64,000 bases of DNA from Corallochytrium limacisporum (lineage: Eukaryota; Opisthokonta), in assembly GCA_002811645.1 (NCBI GenBank), contig PDIP01000002.1, positions 131,683 to 195,682 on the forward strand, read 5' to 3'. This document shows positions 47,701-57,516 of this stretch, one piece after another. Every line of letters begins with the position of its first letter. Within the stretch, counting starts at the first letter, position 1. Both the position numbers and the translations under genes were made by a program. The notes beneath the pieces were generated by a model. It worked only from the letters and a program-made list of their open reading frames with translations. It did no database searches and was not told the DNA's origin.

Positions 47701-50700
47701 TCTAATTTGTGGCACTAGTGATGGATAGATAGCGGGGCAACCCGGCAGGGTTTTCTACTGCCTTCCCTGCGTACCAATACTTTCTTCGAATTGCCAAAAT
47801 AAAGCAGCTGATTTCAACGCGCCACATTTTGGCAATAGACTTTTTTTTTTGCTGGTAATGGCCGAGTTAATACTTCTCTCACACACAGAAAACATTCAAG
47901 CTGAGCATTTGCAGGCGGAATTGTATGGGATAATCGAAGAGGTCACTTCTCTGACGTTACACCCGGTGAAGTCCCCTTGAATTCAACCAGCGGTTGCCAT
48001 TGGATTGACGAAATCCGCTTGCGGTAGCCGCGTCCGTGAAGATGAAGGAGCGCCCGAAAGAAGCCCAGACAGACTGTATAGTAGCAGCAACACAGGCAAC
48101 CACAAGCCCGTACAGCACATAACGCAGACCGAACGAACACACGCGAGCACGCACATCATCGACATTAATGACGGTTTGTTGATGTGAATGGTGCGAATGA
48201 AAACACTCTCAAAATGGGAAAACCCCCTTTAGAGTAAGTAACGCCGGCTCCCCCCCTGCGCGAATAATCTTCACTTCGATTATTAACATGAACATGCTAA
48301 TAGCGCATCGCCGCGGATACTCCATTTGGGTGCGGCTAGGTGTGTGTAGAGGACCTGTATCACCATGGTGGTGGTGCCAAGTATGCTGGTGATCTTGGAG
48401 CCGTATTGTACATACCCGTGATTCTTTGTGTCACTGCATTTGTTTGCTTCTCTCATGGCATCTCCAATCCCGAGGAGTTTTCTCAAGTAAGTGGAAGGGA
48501 AGAGAAAGAGTACACCCGCCAGTAACCATGCGCGCGAACTCGTCTTCACGCCTATTTGCTGGCCCTACAAAATGGTTTCGGTTGTTCTCACTCGCGCACA
48601 ACGGAGTCAGACCTGACAATTCGCGAATCAATTTGGACAACGGTGGCCTCCTGATCCTCCCGAGGGGTCCCAATGCTTTTTGAGTGCACGACTACCATAG
48701 TCTGCATCTGTGGCGATGTTTGCTCAAGCTGGCATTGACAAGGTCATGGGACGTTTGAACATGCAGAAACATGCTGGATTGTATCTTGATATAGTGAAGA
48801 CAGAAAGATCAATCATAAAAATGGTGGCCAGCAGCAGCGGCGTGAGATTTGGTCTTTCGGCTCCTTAACTGACTGTACAGCATTTTCGCCAGAACCGTTT
48901 GGGAACATCGGTGCTGGCGTGCAACTGTCAAAATTGCAAAGAGGTGAGGTGATTTGATATTATTGGTCCGCATTGACTCTGTGAAGTAACAAAAAAAATA
49001 TGAGATATTTTTGCGTCAGTGGAGAGGAGAGTACGACTCCCAAAGGACCCCGAAGTCGTGACTCAAAAGCACCAGACGTTCCTCAATCATGCTGGCGCCA
49101 CACACAATACTTAAGTAATGAATTTTAATTCAGCAAAGAAATGGCGCCATTCGAGAGCGGTGTCCTCCAAGTTGATTCATCCATCATGCTAGAGCTCAAG
49201 CTCTCTCACAGAGTTCGTACCTCTCCCACATATGTCATGAAACTTTGACTTCTCCTTGAAACATCGAGTAGCAATTGCTGAACATGAGTTCGTACACCGC
49301 GGCAAAACGAGCGAGTACACCAGAACGACGCATCTTGCGACCTGCCCAGAGGTCGTCGATATTCCCACCTTTCGTCTCACATAAGAACTAATTGTCTACG
49401 CAAAAACAAAGTGACAGGTACATTTATGATACGAAATCCAGCTCTTTCTCCATGCAGAACAACCCTTCGAATCTTTGCCCGCCCATGTGTTTTCGCACTT
49501 GCCTGCGCGCGCCAGCGCTTGCAAGTCAAAAGAGGACTGGTTTTAGAAGCTTGAAATTATGCATAGAGGTGCCCTCGATCAATGCACCATTTCTATAATG
49601 AACAGACTGGGTATAAGGCGAAGCTGCAATTAGGTTCTTGCTTACGAACCACGATTGTCATATGCGGACTCTCAGCTTATTGTTCTCTTCCGTTCTTTTT
49701 CGTTCTCCTCTCGGTCCTAAACCATTCTCTATTTGATTTCAACTGGTTATCTACAGCCGGAGCGTATGGTAGGAAACAAAAGAAGTTTGTCGCTGACGCG
49801 ACCGACTCCAGCAAGGCCCCACTGCGGGTCTGTCCCTGCTTGGTGTTGGAAGGCCCTTTTTTTTTTGTATACTGCAACATGTGCTTGCTATTCAATAACC
49901 TGACAAATTTGGCAAGAGATGGAGGGGACTGGTTGTGTAGACTGACCGGCTCCTCCAGGTATGTTCTAATTGTGGTGGTAGTAGGCACTCGGACTATCGG
50001 CAGATGGCCCGCGGCACCGCACGCCTTGACCGCCGGGTGCATGTGGTCAAAGATCGAAAATCTAGAATCGAGCTCATTTATTTACTACTGGAAGTTGAGA
50101 CCTCCGTATCCTCGACCCATCTCGTTCCAGCTCTTAATCGTATGATCCCTACATTCCATTCCAATTTATTGGGAGGGTTCAGGGCACTCTCTCTTTACTT
50201 TTTTTGAGGACTGATGATCTTGTAAACTGCAGCCGCATCGTGCACTCGACATCCATCGCTACACTCATCAAGATGATCATGTACCGTCTTCCTTTCCGAC
50301 ACCATGAATGCACTGAGCGTGCATTGTATGCATCGGCCAACAGTCACGATGATCAACAATCACATACAAGGTGCTGAAGGGATTCGCAGCAGCATCTATC
50401 CCTATCTGAAGCTTATCCGTCCTCCCCTCAAATGTCGGTTGCAGTGAATTTGGCTGCTCGGTGCCTCGTTTTCAGACCTCCAACCACAATACGCAGAGCT
50501 CAGGTCTCTTAAGGGTGTGCAATGTCAGAAGGGATCGACAAAAACGATTCTTTTCCCTTTATGGTACGCACAATAGGCAGCGACGTGTTATTGCAAAGTA
50601 TTTTTCGTTGCTCGCGACGCTTTGCTAAGCGGATCTCCTTTACCCCGTCGATAACTGATGATACCTGATGATGTTAAGTGATGAAGGAGGAGTGGATTGT

Positions 50701-52628
50701 GTTGATATGGTGAATCGGAACAAGGGGGTTTTTGGTTGCCCGCCATCCGGACATCATCAAGTGGATGCCGGTCATCCACAAACCAATAGGCAGTAGGTGT
50801 ATCGATGGTAGGTTGGATACCCCTTTCAACGTTAGACTATGGGCCATACAGAAGTTCTGTGGTGATGGCATACGTGCGATCTCCAACGTTTCAACGTAGT
50901 CAGTTGGAAAATGTGAGGTCAGTAGGTCCGTCGTTTTGAACACGCATCTTAGCATCCTTCATCTCTATGAAACACCGGCCACCACACCAGACCTAGGATA
51001 ACAACACTCTCCACCACAAATGCGGTTCTCACACACACTGGATAGGACACCGCTGCCGGTATAATTTGATGTGTGTGGGTGGGCGAGGGATTCTTCTTCG
51101 CAATTTTACGTTGTCAAAGTATAGCATTTCCATCATTCTGTAAGAAGCGGGGACGGCTGATAGAAGGGCGAGATAAGAGGCGCTCTCTCTAGGGGACAAA
51201 CAACCCAATGATGTCCGGTCCGAGCCTCAGCTGGGAAGTGGGAGACCAGGGTGAAATTCGTGCTGAGGGGACGGATCCACTCCGGGGCCCGGTTTGCTCA
51301 TTACTCCTGGCTCGCATTCCCGCACGTATACGAAAGTGCCACGCATGAGACATTTTCTACTGCAGCCGATTTCCGTCGCTTCGCTATTTGGAATTACACT
51401 GAACGTGCACTGAGAAGAAGCATTCTTCAGTACATACTATCAATAGTTTCGTCCCGCGTCACTCCGCAGAGCCAGAATCGAACGTGAACAGAGGCCAGGT
51501 TCGTTATCAACATCTCTCCCATCATCTTAAAGTCTAGAAATTCAGAGGGGATACCAATTGCATTGCATGACCTGACATGATCTGTGACCAATTTCATCTG
51601 TGCTGTCTTCCATTCACGGCGCATTGATAATGATAGCTGGAGTGTCCGATGTGATCAAAGCATCATTCTCATGTATAGTACTGTGGGAATTGCGATGTAT
51701 GTCCGTGTGTGGATGTGGTTCGCGGTGTCATTGCCATCTCTGAGATACTGTTCCTGCTGGACTTAGCTTTCTTGATGATGGTGATGTCTCGCGCGCGGTA
51801 TAGCAGATCAATTTGATGGCAGCGATGGCCGGGATGGATATGGAGATGAAACTGGTCGGACAACGGCTCAGATGATGCTCGCATGACATCTTTCTGTGCC
51901 AGCTGTTCAGTACCAGCAGGGCCGAAAACTGCGTTCAATGACATGTCAGTGTCCTCCCCGAACCAGAGAACACGGCGACAGCCATCATCAATTGCATCTC
52001 TGTCGCTGGCCTAGCGAGGGGTGTGGGTGTCTCGAGTGCTCACTCAAAGGAGAGACTGAAAGAGGAACCCCGCCTTACGCAGAAGCGCCGCGATAACGCA
52101 AGACAGTACTATGAAACTTTGCTTTTCCTTTCATTCTTGCTTACGTCCAAGAATCGGAGGAAGAGTTCTGCTAAGATAGTGCGGTGGTCGTTATCTCTCG
52201 CAGCAGTGATACCATCTCTGTTGATAATATACATATAGGAGTAGGGAACAATGTATGTGACGCGTTGCTGGCCAGCAGTGTCCCCGAGCCTTTTCTTGAT
52301 TATATCAACGCCAGTACGGCACCAGAGGTCAAAGGGTGAAAGATAAGTACCCAAAGTACCCAGAAAGCGAACGCAAAGGAAGACGGAAAAGTTTTGAAAT
52401 TTTCGTTGCCGTGTAGCGCGAGACCCAAAGCGCGGTGTTGCAGCCTGAGCCTCTGGGAGAGACCCACCTGATTATTGGTAGACAAGTACAACACGTAAGG
52501 TAGAAAGACGGTGCAGGGAGGACAAACGGGATGGATAAGGGGGGCTGGATCGAAATCAGAAACTTGGTTTTCTGTTACCGTTATGTCTGAACTTAAGGCC
52601 ATTGCTGGCATAACGGTGCCGGAGAAGG

Positions 52629-52655
52629 CCCCCCCCCCCCCCCCCCCGGGGGAAG
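52629..52655. repeat. Long C run meeting a G run
   Basis: About nineteen C are followed by five G, two A and five G. This is the longest unbroken C run that is not next to the assembly gap. Exact length is unreliable in sequence of this kind. Confidence 0.65.
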
Positions 52656-54120
52656 GGGGTTTGGTTGTGACGGCTGGGCTGTGACCCACTGACCGATTTG
52701 CCTTGCCCTTTTTTCTTCAAGCCCGGTGCATCAAAACCGTACTAATGGATTACTATCTCTGCCCGCCCCCCCCCCCTAAAAAAGAAAGAGAAGGTGAGCA
52801 AGGAGAGCAGCAAAATAGGTAAAGGAAATGAATCAGCCACCGGAGCCCAAAAAAAAACACCATAGCGAATGTACGGTCCCCAAGCCCCTATTCGGAGAAC
52901 GACGTCCCGTTTTAGACAATCAAATTACCCGCATAACGATTATTAAGAAATTAGCGAGCTTCCGGAGGGGGTTTCGCGGTCCCCTGGCCTTCCAATTCAT
53001 CCAAAGGTGCGCCAACCCCCCGAGGGGTGGGGGGGGGAGGGGGCCACCCCTGAACCGGTCCATGTTTTGTTCGTGTGTGTGTCGGTTTTGCTCCTTTGCG
53101 ATGTCCGCATACGGGAAAGGGACAGTTTAAGGGGACTGATCACCCAATCCCGGCAGTGACCCTGTTACTGTGTCAGCATTCCCAAATTTTAACCGTGTAT
53201 TGATGGGAGTGAGTTTATATCATTGGGAGCCGTCAACTATGCTTTTTGGTTCAGTGAACTCCCTTTGCCGTCAGCAGAGCAACATTTTTACGTCGAGTTC
53301 TTGGTTATCTCTCATATGTCAAAGAGGCAGGAGAAAATGACGAATGATTGGAAAATCGGAGGCAAATCATATCTCGAACCCAGCGGAAGGGAGCGGTTGG
53401 GATTTCAAAAAATCTAATGCATACACACAGACACACGCACAACTATAACTACTCTGGTTTCCCAATGCTTTTACTGGCCTTGCAGTTGACGAGTTCGGGG
53501 ATTTGTGTGGTCCAGAATTCATTCGAGTAGAAAAATTGCAATCCTAATCAATTGAGGACAATGTTCGTATTGGGAAAGCATTTTGCTGCGGCGCTGTGCT
53601 GTCAAGCAGGATCTATCAGGGGTCGGATACTGTGGACGCGACCATGCCACTGAATGTCCCAATCGAACGGAGTGTTTGTAGCGGGATTGTTGTGGACAAG
53701 TCGTATAAATCCTGAGACCGACGAATTGGACTGTGTAGCTGTGTCACGTTCCCGTCCGGACGGCGACTTCAAGAGTGCCAGCCATCACAGGCTCCCAAAT
53801 TCCGAGTGTCGAAGGCCAAACGCGCCCAGCATGCCTGCGTTCTTCATACGGATTATTCAATGAGAACCCACTTGAGCGAGGCTGCGAAGACTTGCGAGTA
53901 CGTGACTAGCACCACCGGATCCACATCGACCAGGCGGGTTTTCGCACCTGCACGGACCGGTTTCAAATTAATGAGTGTTTCAGTTTAAATTCTCGCCTGT
54001 TTTCGGGATTCGCCGGATTCAAGTCGTTCACTGTCCCTCGCTGAAAATTACAAGAGAGGGGGGAGTTGGGGTGAGAGATGATGGGTAAGAAGAATTGGGC
54101 GCACAGTTGTGTACCGTACA

Positions 54121-54250
54121 CTCTCCCCCCCCCCCCCTCCTCCCCTTCCCACCGTCCCCACTCTCACTCTCCGGCGAGGTCGTTCTCCCACCTGCACTCA
54201 CGCTTTCCCTGCTTTTGCTCCCCTCCTGCCCGCTCTCATTCTCGCAAAAA
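54121..54250 (+). repeat. Pyrimidine-rich tract upstream of HMG-CoA lyase
   Basis: About 130 bases rich in C and T, including a C run of more than ten, end some 330 bases before the HMG-CoA lyase ATG. The tract creates spurious overlapping proline/serine/leucine-rich frames that I do not count as genes. Confidence 0.55.
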
Positions 54251-54578
54251 GAGAAAGAAAGAGAGAATCCCCTCGCACCTCCACATCTGACAGCTTTCAG
54301 AGGAATTCCCACGGAAAGGGTAGGATACGGCCACAGTACTATTACCACACATGATGACACGTCGAAGCAAACCGGGTAGGGGAGGTGTGTGCTGCGCAGA
54401 GCTGCCGGGCAAGAGTTTTTTGGGTCCTTCGAGATCTGCGTTCCTTGGTGAGTACCTGGGAAATATTAAGCACGTCGGGCTGGGCCCCGAAGGCAGGTAC
54501 TTCAACCACAGCAAAGATAGGGTATTACCTCAACCCTGAACGAGACCATGTGACCTCGATCTATCAACGAAGGAAATA

Positions 54579-55592
54579 ATGTCTGCAAATATTCTGTCCC
54601 GCAGGAGCGTGTTGGCCCGTCAGGTTGCGCCGAGCCTTCGTCGCTACCTGTCAATGCCGAGCCATCCACCACCTGCCGCAACCGCACACATCCCCAACGA
54701 AGTTAAGATCGTAGAAGTGGGTCCCCGGGATGGACTTCAGAATGAAAAGACAACAGTACCGACCGAATTGAAGGTGGAGTTCATCAATGACCTGGCCCGT
54801 GCCGGATTACCCGTAGTGGAATCTACCAGTTTTGTTAGTGCCAAGTGGGTGCCACAGATGGGAGATAACAGTGAAGTCATGGCCGGGATCAGCCGTGTGC
54901 CGGGTATCCGGTACACTGCTTTGACCCCAAATACCAGGGGTATGGAGGGTGCTTTGGAAAGCAATGTTGATGAAGTAGCGGTTTTCGCTGCGGCTAGTGA
55001 AGCCTTCAGTCAGAAGAACATCAACTGCAGCATCAAGGAGAGCATGGAGCGCTTTTCCAAGGTTATGGAGATGGCTGAGCAGAACAATAAGCCAGTGCGC
55101 GGGTACGTAAGCTGCGTGGTGGGTTGCCCATACGAGGGAAAAATTGACCCCAAGCAGGCGGCGCTTGTCAGTAAGGATTTGTACGACATGGGATGCTATG
55201 AGATCAGTTTGGGTGACACCATCGGTGTAGGTACACCTGGTGAGTTCAAGACACTGCTTGAAGAGGTCTACAAAGTGATCCCCGTGAACGCTGTCGCGGC
55301 CCACTGCCATGACACCTACGGCCAGGCTCTGGCAAACATCTATGCTTCACTGGAGATGGGATGCTCCGTTGTCGATTCCAGCGCTGCTGGATTGGGCGGA
55401 TGTCCGTACGCAAAGGGTGCAACGGGTAACGTGGCCACTGAGGATGTTGTGTACATGCTCCACGGCCTGGGTGTCACGACTGGGGTTGACCTGGACAAGG
55501 TGATTGATGCCGGACAAAAAATTAGCGACTTCCTGAAGCGACCAAACGGATCTCGTGTAGCCAAGGCCATGCTGAACAAACGCGCAAAGTGA
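54579..55592 (+). CDS. HMGCL: Hydroxymethylglutaryl-CoA lyase, mitochondrial
   Basis: A 337-residue, intronless enzyme that splits HMG-CoA into acetoacetate and acetyl-CoA, the last step of leucine breakdown and of ketone body formation. The first 35 or so residues are rich in R, S and A with no acidic residue ([20 protein letters not shown]), a typical mitochondrial targeting peptide. The TIM-barrel core has [12 protein letters not shown] (R50, D51), the metal-binding HCHDTYGQ (H242, H244), the family signature GLGGCPYA with catalytic C275, and N284 in GNVATED. All residues known to be needed are present. Unlike human HMGCL, the C-terminus ends in NKRAK and lacks the cysteine-containing CKL tail used for redox control and peroxisome targeting. 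Length is normal and no break is seen. It converges with the unidentified minus-strand tail, with 71 bases between the stops. Confidence 0.96.
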   Translation: MSANILSRRSVLARQVAPSLRRYLSMPSHPPPAATAHIPNEVKIVEVGPRDGLQNEKTTVPTELKVEFINDLARAGLPVVESTSFVSAKWVPQMGDNSEVMAGISRVPGIRYTALTPNTRGMEGALESNVDEVAVFAAASEAFSQKNINCSIKESMERFSKVMEMAEQNNKPVRGYVSCVVGCPYEGKIDPKQAALVSKDLYDMGCYEISLGDTIGVGTPGEFKTLLEEVYKVIPVNAVAAHCHDTYGQALANIYASLEMGCSVVDSSAAGLGGCPYAKGATGNVATEDVVYMLHGLGVTTGVDLDKVIDAGQKISDFLKRPNGSRVAKAMLNKRAK

Positions 55593-55663
55593 ATATGTTA
55601 TAGTAATGTAGAATGTCAATGGATAGATGTTTATAGAAGTTTATTCTATTTGCAAGCCTGAAA

Positions 55664-55983
55664 TCATGGATTCTTAGCTTTGTCATTGTCAGGACTCTGT
55701 GCCTTCTTCATGTCAATCAAACTGCGACCAGTCTTGCTATAGACCAGAAGACTAGTACGCAGCAGCTCGAACTTGTTCTCACCTTCGATGTTGGCGCCAT
55801 TAAGCGCCAGTAAGCGGTACACAGTCACCAAAACCGTGTCATCACCGACTAGCAGATTGCCACCGCATGGGAGATGCTGACACTGTTGACAGACTTGTCT
55901 ACCAATGCGAAGCCGAAAATAGATTCTTCATCACAGCAAGATCCATTCGAGACTGACGGAGACGGCTCCTCCTCGGCTTCACG
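55664..55983 (-). pseudogene. Unidentified protein-coding tail, lacking a start and with one frameshift
   Basis: Two minus-strand frames read like real protein. From about 55983 the sequence gives an acidic start (EAEEEPSPSVSNGSCCDEES), then IFGFALVDKSVNSVSIS. Near 55862-55866 one base appears to be missing, after which another frame continues with GGNLLVGDDTVLVTVYRLL, ANIEGENKFELLRTSLLVYS and a charged tail to the stop at 55664. Composition and predicted strand/helix pattern are those of a folded domain, but I do not recognise the family. There is no ATG at the 5' end of either frame, and the upstream DNA belongs to the TOGARAM fragment on the other strand, so this looks like the 3' part of a gene whose 5' part is elsewhere or lost. 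An unseen upstream exon is the alternative. Confidence 0.45.
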
Positions 55984-57446
55984 TCAGTCAAGTGGGCCGC
56001 ACAGCCTTGTATGCACTTGGTAACATGTTCCTCACCCTGGGCAGATCCATGGAAACCGATCTTGAACACACTGCTCATACGCTAGTCAAGAAGGCACAGA
56101 AGAGCAACACGTTCATCCAAGAAGGATGCTTCAGATGCCTTTATCATCTTAGCCAAGGCATAAGTCCTTCAAAGGCATAAAGCGTCATGTGCACAGGTCT
56201 CCAAAGCAAGAGCGTACAGGCACGAAAGCTAACCGCAGAAATTGCTGTCAACCTGATTGAACAAATGGGTCCAAGGTCTCTACAGGGGCAGTATGGTGAC
56301 CGCACAGTCACTCTTGTCTCTCTTTTGGCCCATGATGCTAGCGTAGAGGTCCAACACAATGGTAAGAAAGCCGTCACAGCACTCACGACTACGTCCCAGG
56401 CAGCTGAGCATCTGTCCAAGCTCTCGCGCAAGGCTCTGCCAGAAAAGAAAGTCAAGTCCTTCCAGGCATTCATTGAATGTGTCGCGCTGAAGGGTGTAGG
56501 TGAACGTCCCAGTGACAATCCTGCAGCCTTGCGGGCCTCGTCGAGTGCGCGCTCACGAAGTCGTAAACCTTCCAGTCGCCGATTTCGTGACATGAGTCCG
56601 AGTGTCAGCAGCTCCGAAGGGACTAATATGGAATGCGACACGCCGAATGAGTCTGACCACACCAGAAGCTCGACAGCATCACCAGAGAGATTGTCGTCCT
56701 TCCGTGCCCGCAGATCGTCAAGTAGCGTTGTATCATCGGGTGATCGACCTTCTGGTTTGCGGCAAGATGCAAAGGATCAATTGTCAAACATTGCGATTAA
56801 CTTACAAGCTTCGGATTTCCGCCAGCGGACTGACGCTACAGTGGATCTTGAAGTTTTCATTGACCAACACGCTCAGGAATTGGGATCTGGCAATATCCGC
56901 GACATCACAGACGCTTTCTGCGCGCGTCTTAGTGACCAAAACACGAAAGTGAGCCAGCAGGCCCTACAGGCTCTGATCCATATGGTGCCCACGCTTGGTG
57001 ACCAAGTGGACCCGGTGATGGCCACGATGGTGCCCGCTGTGGCCAACGACTTTGCAAGTGCAAGTTATCAAATCAAACAACTTGCTGGTGATGCCATGGA
57101 TCTCTTTTCTGTCCACACATCACCTGTGCCTTTCATGAGTGCTCTGGTGTCCACGGCACAGAATGGTAATCTCCGTGTGCGACCTGTGGCAGTCCATCGC
57201 ATTGCAGATGCAGTGAAGGACATCCCAAAACAGTTCTATCTTGCCAAGGCGGTCATCCCGTCGGCTTTCAAGCTCTTGCATGATTCTCAAAACGAAGTGA
57301 AGATTGCAAAGGCTGCTCTGATCAGGTCACTCTACTCACGGATGGAGGATGCCCTCTTTGAGGCCACTGGTAGTCACTGCGAAGATGTCAATAAGATACT
57401 GCAGACAACTGTCGACCGGGGCGCCGTAAGACCGACTTCTGGTTAA
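55977..57446 (+). pseudogene. TOGARAM1: TOGARAM (crescerin) C-terminal half with an in-frame stop
   Basis: TOGARAM proteins bind tubulin through TOG domains and control ciliary microtubule length. The frame shows part of a TOG3-like array: QVGRTALYALGNMF, LVKKAQKSNTFIQEGCF, then a TAA at 56178-56180 in the middle of a repeat (ISPSKA-stop-SVMCTG), and the same frame continues for 420 codons from the ATG at 56187. After QARKLTAEIAVNLIEQMG comes a serine/arginine-rich linker (about 56520-56760), then a TOG4-like array (LQASDFRQRTDATVDLEVF, ISDQNTKVSQQALQALI type repeats) to the end. The N-terminal TOG1 and TOG2, and the first helices of TOG3, are missing: upstream DNA is the tail of another gene and HMG-CoA lyase. 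The substitution-type stop is not a homopolymer error. A shortened protein from 56187 could still be made. TAA ends other genes in the window, so code reassignment is unlikely. Confidence 0.68.
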
Positions 57447-57516
57447 AACCACGGTTCTTCTCAACTACATTGCCTCTAGGTATTACATGTATGAATTTCT
57501 TTTGTAAATCATTGTT

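Larger units (their letters stand above)
40867..54578. other. Gene desert, 13.7 kb
   Basis: I find no recognisable gene in this, the longest empty stretch. It holds pyrimidine-rich tracts (41063-41180, 54121-54250), a CA microsatellite (41777-41797), a C19/G palindromic run (52629-52655), other G/C runs near 42640, 43020, 52770 and 53028, and T or A runs. Short ATG frames at 43135 and 53654 have ordinary composition but no family match. A tRNA-like T-loop at about 45251-45270 does not fold into a tRNA. The segment could be an old insertion, decayed genes or regulatory DNA for the Tribbles-like gene; none of these can be shown by eye. Confidence 0.5.

Noticed and set aside
56178-56180. TAA as a reassigned sense codon
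   Set aside because: TAA ends the GATAD1-like gene and the PPP1R42 frame in the same window at expected family ends, and long genes contain no in-frame TAA.
56144-56662. 172-codon minus-strand frame
   Set aside because: It is antisense to the TOGARAM repeats and linker and has no family features.
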